From assembly GCF_016772315.1 (NCBI RefSeq), contig NZ_CP053482.1, positions 2,170,001 to 2,234,000 on the forward strand: a stretch of DNA of 64,000 nt, read 5' to 3'. A model generated the notes under the pieces. It was not told where the DNA came from, ran no database searches, and saw only the letters and a list, made by a program, of their open reading frames with translations. This stretch comes from Thiothrix subterranea (GTDB lineage Bacteria > Pseudomonadota > Gammaproteobacteria > Thiotrichales > Thiotrichaceae). Position numbers and translations under genes: made by a program. This document shows positions 61,034 through 64,000 of the stretch, piece by piece (within the stretch, counting starts at the first letter, position 1; the number at the start of each line of letters is the position of its first letter).

Positions 61034-62592
61034 TACCCCTGAAAAATAACGACCAGCGTTGCCAAAATCAGCAACACCAGATAACGCGGTTGAGTGAGCA
61101 GGCGTTCAATCTTATCCAAATAACGCCCTAAGGTATCCAGAATGGATTTGGCTTTGCCGCCGCCTTGTTGCAGCAATAAGCGTTGCTCAAACCATTCCAG
61201 CCGTTCGGCGATCCACTGCATGAGCTTACCGAATAGCCCAGAGCCAATGCCGATACTGCTTTCTACCCGTAAGCGCCCTTGCTGCATGGCTTGCATATCC
61301 GCGAGGGTAGCAATGCCGCTGTGATGTCCCGGTGTGCCGCTGAGTTTGTCGAGGATTTGCCCGTCAAAGATTTGTGCTTCCTGCGACAGGGCAACGGTGG
61401 GTTTTACCAGCAACCAATCCGCCAGCGGGTCGAGCCAGAAACGTTGCAAGGCCGCATTGTGCAACCAGCGCCGTTTCCCCAGCCATGCTGGAACAGCGGG
61501 AGCCGCCTGCCATTGGGTGTGCAGCGCAAACGAGGGCGAATGCAAAAATTGATACGCCCGCCACACCGCGTGCAACACCAGATGCACCAGAGCCAAGCTA
61601 TACCAGCCCAGCGCAATCGCGATCAACATCAAGCCGGTTTGTGCCAAGGTAGAAAATAGTAGCGAGGTTTTAATATCGGTTTGTGCCAAGCCACCCAGCC
61701 AGCCATACAACACCGTGAGGACACCGACTGCCAGCAGCAAATATTGCAACGCAGGGGCTTGTTCCAGCAGCGGGTGAATCCGCAGTAATAAAAACACGCC
61801 CGCATGAACCATCAATGACCCGTAAAACACCGTACTGGACGGCGTAGGCCCTTCCAGCGCACGGGTAATCCACGCCGAAAACGGAAATTGCGCCGATTTC
61901 ACCAAGGCCGCACCCATCAAGCCAAACGCCGCCACGCCAATCAGCAAACTCGACTGCTCGGCTTGCGGCACTAACATCACGTTCCATTCGGTGCTGCGGA
62001 ACAGCAAAAACGCCATGAACATGCCCAGCAAAAAGCCCGCATCCCCCAGCCGATTGGTGACGAACGCCCGCGTCGCATTGATGGTTGCGGTTTTGCTTTG
62101 CCAGTTATACGCAATCAACAGGTAAGAACTCGCACCGGCCAATTCCCACCCCACAAACGCCAGCACCGCGCTGCCCGACAAAGCAATCAATTGCATCGCA
62201 GCGGTGAACAGTGCCAGCACCATGAAAAAGCGCTGAAACCCGCAATCACGGTGCAAATAATTCACCGAAAAGCGTGTCACCAATAGCGTAATTACCGCTA
62301 CCAAGGTCGACATGCTCAAACTCAAACCATCCAGCATGAAACTGATGCTGGCGTTGTAGACGCCACTGTGTAACCAGGGCAATACCATGACGTGTTGGCT
62401 ACCGTGCAATAAATATTGCCCATCCGCCCACAACACCAAGACCAGACTCAGCAAGCCCGCACCCAGCACCAACTGTGAACTGAGGCGTTCGCTCGCTTCG
62501 CAGCGATTCCAACGCAATACCCGATTCAGCGCCACCAATACAGCGGCTAATAAGGGCAAACCGGGAATCAGTAATAACCAGCCATTAGCCAT
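61033..62592 (-). CDS. dabB: NuoL/DabB-like proton-conducting subunit
   Basis: 519 residues. NuoL/MrpA-type features: SISFMLDGLSLSMSTLVAVI, Glu in AFVGWELAGASSYLLIAYNW, Lys in ALVKSAQFPFSAWI and LEGPTPSSTVFYGSLMVHAG. The protein is shorter than NuoL and has a soluble segment (about 360-470) before the last helix. Its start overlaps the stop of the DUF2309 gene by 8 bases. In known DAB systems DabB is exactly this kind of protein and drives DabA with the proton gradient. Confidence 0.87.
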   Translation of the reverse strand: MANGWLLLIPGLPLLAAVLVALNRVLRWNRCEASERLSSQLVLGAGLLSLVLVLWADGQYLLHGSQHVMVLPWLHSGVYNASISFMLDGLSLSMSTLVAVITLLVTRFSVNYLHRDCGFQRFFMVLALFTAAMQLIALSGSAVLAFVGWELAGASSYLLIAYNWQSKTATINATRAFVTNRLGDAGFLLGMFMAFLLFRSTEWNVMLVPQAEQSSLLIGVAAFGLMGAALVKSAQFPFSAWITRALEGPTPSSTVFYGSLMVHAGVFLLLRIHPLLEQAPALQYLLLAVGVLTVLYGWLGGLAQTDIKTSLLFSTLAQTGLMLIAIALGWYSLALVHLVLHAVWRAYQFLHSPSFALHTQWQAAPAVPAWLGKRRWLHNAALQRFWLDPLADWLLVKPTVALSQEAQIFDGQILDKLSGTPGHHSGIATLADMQAMQQGRLRVESSIGIGSGLFGKLMQWIAERLEWFEQRLLLQQGGGKAKSILDTLGRYLDKIERLLTQPRYLVLLILATLVVIFQG

Positions 62593-64000
62593 GTGTCACC
62601 TCCGCTGTATTGCGCACCGCAGCGGGCGGCAAATACCCGCGTTGCCCCGCGTACCATTCCTGCGAATGCTGTACCCTTGGCAATTGATGAATTTCGCCTT
62701 GCCATTGCGCAAAGCCTTTGCCGGGTTGGAACACATGGATTTCGTTACGCTCCGGCGGTTTTGCTGCCAGCAATACCCAGCCATTGTCCAGCAAGCGCCG
62801 CAAGTAATCATGGCGCTGGTAAATCGCCACCAAGGTATCAATCTCGGCTTCGGCAATTGCGAGTAAGCGCATCGGCTCGTGCAATTCCACCATCTGTTGT
62901 GCCAGCCCGGTGCGTAAATCGCTCGCGCCGCCTTCCATGACCCCAAACAAGCCAGTGAGATTGTGGGTGGCTTTGCTGCCGGAACCGAAGTAGCCGTTTT
63001 GCATCCGCGAAAAGTAGTAGTCCATCTGAATCCCGACCCCGACCACGCCATTGCCTTGCAATTGCGCTTCTAACATTTTGCCATCGGGGTCATTGTGTGG
63101 GTCATACGAAATCAGGAACGAGCGCCGATCCCAGAAAATCCCTTTGCTCAATTCCCGCCGCCCAATGAAGGCGACCGCACAACCTTGATGCCCTAATTCC
63201 GCCCGTACCTGATCGGGGGAAGCGGCGCGACCTTCCACATGCCGCTTGGCTTGAAGCGGGGTCAGGTGCGGGCTGGCAGAGGCAAATTTGCGGCAACGTT
63301 CTTGCGCGGATAAGCGCACGGCTTGCTCGGTGGCTTGCTGGACATGTGCAAACACGCTGCGATGGCTGGCGGGAATCAAATCGGTGTCAAACCAGTCGAT
63401 GGCATCGCTGGTGGTATCGTGTTCACTGGCGATGAACCAGCAGCCGTCAGGGATGTGAATGCCGTGTTGCGCGACCAATTGCGCCCGCACTTCCGGTTCA
63501 TTGCACATGCTGGTAAAGGCACGCGCATTGGGGCCGCCGAAGCGCCCGCTGCACGCGCCGCAACCGTAGCCGAGAATGTGCGGGTTATTCAAATGGCGCG
63601 AACGGTGTGCCATGAGCACTACCAAGGACGCAAAGCCGCTGGTAAAGCCGGTGAGTTTGAGGAAAGTGGCAACCTTGGTGACTTTTTCCTCGGCGCTGAA
63701 GCCTTGTTGGTTGTGGTCTTTGCTGGGGCATTCCAATGCGTCTTGTGCGGTGTAAGCCACGCGGGTTTTGAGTGGCACACTGGTTTGGCGTTGTACCTTG
63801 CTGATGAAGCGTTGGTAGGCGGCGGGCATGACGCTGCGCCCGACCATTTCCAGCAAGGCAAACGGGGCGAGTAACGGTAATGCCAAGGTCGTGCCGATGA
63901 CGCTGTGGCGCATCCGGTGATTTTTCAGCTTGTGCAGCCAATTGAGCCAGCGTTGGCGGCGTTGGTGGGCGGGTAAGCGCCGTTGGGCGTTCGCGGCGGG
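62585..64000 (-). CDS. dabA: DabA (DUF2309) bicarbonate/CO2 uptake subunit, 5' partial
   Basis: The frame is open to the window edge, so about the C-terminal 470 residues are seen of a protein that is usually 800-1,050 long. Conserved zinc-site elements are the His in LMAHRSRHLNNPH and the Cys in GYGCGACSGRFGGPNARAF; the other two zinc ligands would lie upstream. IASEHDTTSDAIDWFD and the C-terminal NEIHVFQPGKGF are also typical. DabA resembles a beta-carbonic anhydrase and, with DabB, turns imported CO2 into bicarbonate one way. Confidence 0.9.
   Translation of the reverse strand, partial: PAANAQRRLPAHQRRQRWLNWLHKLKNHRMRHSVIGTTLALPLLAPFALLEMVGRSVMPAAYQRFISKVQRQTSVPLKTRVAYTAQDALECPSKDHNQQGFSAEEKVTKVATFLKLTGFTSGFASLVVLMAHRSRHLNNPHILGYGCGACSGRFGGPNARAFTSMCNEPEVRAQLVAQHGIHIPDGCWFIASEHDTTSDAIDWFDTDLIPASHRSVFAHVQQATEQAVRLSAQERCRKFASASPHLTPLQAKRHVEGRAASPDQVRAELGHQGCAVAFIGRRELSKGIFWDRRSFLISYDPHNDPDGKMLEAQLQGNGVVGVGIQMDYYFSRMQNGYFGSGSKATHNLTGLFGVMEGGASDLRTGLAQQMVELHEPMRLLAIAEAEIDTLVAIYQRHDYLRRLLDNGWVLLAAKPPERNEIHVFQPGKGFAQWQGEIHQLPRVQHSQEWYAGQRGYLPPAAVRNTAEVTHG

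Noticed and set aside
63323-63874. Plus-strand open frame opposite dabA
   Set aside because: It covers the conserved DabA zinc-site region in antisense and shows no family signs of its own.

Overview
The window looks like a chromosomal piece of a sulfur-oxidising gammaproteobacterium, probably a Thiothrix-like member of the Thiotrichales. This is inference from gene content: a rhodanese/DsrE2-type sulfur-transfer pair, a DabA-type inorganic carbon uptake operon, a Pil-Chp chemosensory cluster with type IVa pilus retraction ATPases, and gammaproteobacterial housekeeping synteny (rpoZ-spoT-ridA-ppx, hslVU-DUF971, glnE). No rRNA, tRNA, CRISPR array, transposase or phage gene was recognised. Genes are packed tightly, with many 1 to 8 base overlaps.

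Layout. 1-6 kb: a sensor-fused DEDDh exonuclease (cut by the window edge), rpoZ, a RelA/SpoT homologue whose synthetase half looks degenerate, ridA and ppx. 6-8.5 kb: rhodanese, DsrE2-like protein, FMN reductase, metallophosphoesterase. 8.6-16.7 kb: pilG-pilH-pilI-pilJ-chpA-chpC; chpA is split by a -1 frame change at a run of ten A, and pilJ lacks the periplasmic sensor. 16.7-31.4 kb: mixed housekeeping (apaH, a Bax-inhibitor-1 protein, a SPOR protein with a second homopolymer frame change, an M1-like peptidase, ChaN-PDZ, tpm, yidD, nadV and nadM-Nudix, dps, a TSUP permease, hisI) with an ATPase-PIN pair at 25-26 kb. 31.5-42.3 kb: a GST-like protein, an AAA/PD-(D/E)XK protein, hslVU, a FIST protein with a hybrid kinase, and glnE.

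42.3-51.8 kb is an accessory, defence-like region: a DUF4143 ATPase, a PIN toxin with its antitoxin, then the most interesting locus. Two paralogous STAND NTPases with C-terminal helical repeats carry different N-terminal effectors: an alpha/beta hydrolase with a plausible Ser-Asp-His triad in one, a TIR domain in the other. Between them, translationally coupled to the first, lie a HipA-like kinase and a DUF3037 protein. Both STAND genes start behind the same promoter-like element, and both contain the same 66-base palindromic repeat in frame.

51.9-57.2 kb: a DUF4124 protein, yggS, three tandem PilT/PilU-type retraction ATPases, and bioD with a 31-base palindrome ahead of it. 57.5-64 kb: a DUF1566 protein and, on the minus strand, a DabA (DUF2309) gene running off the window followed by a NuoL/DabB-like and two NuoM-like subunits. 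This looks like an enlarged proton-coupled bicarbonate/CO2 uptake complex.
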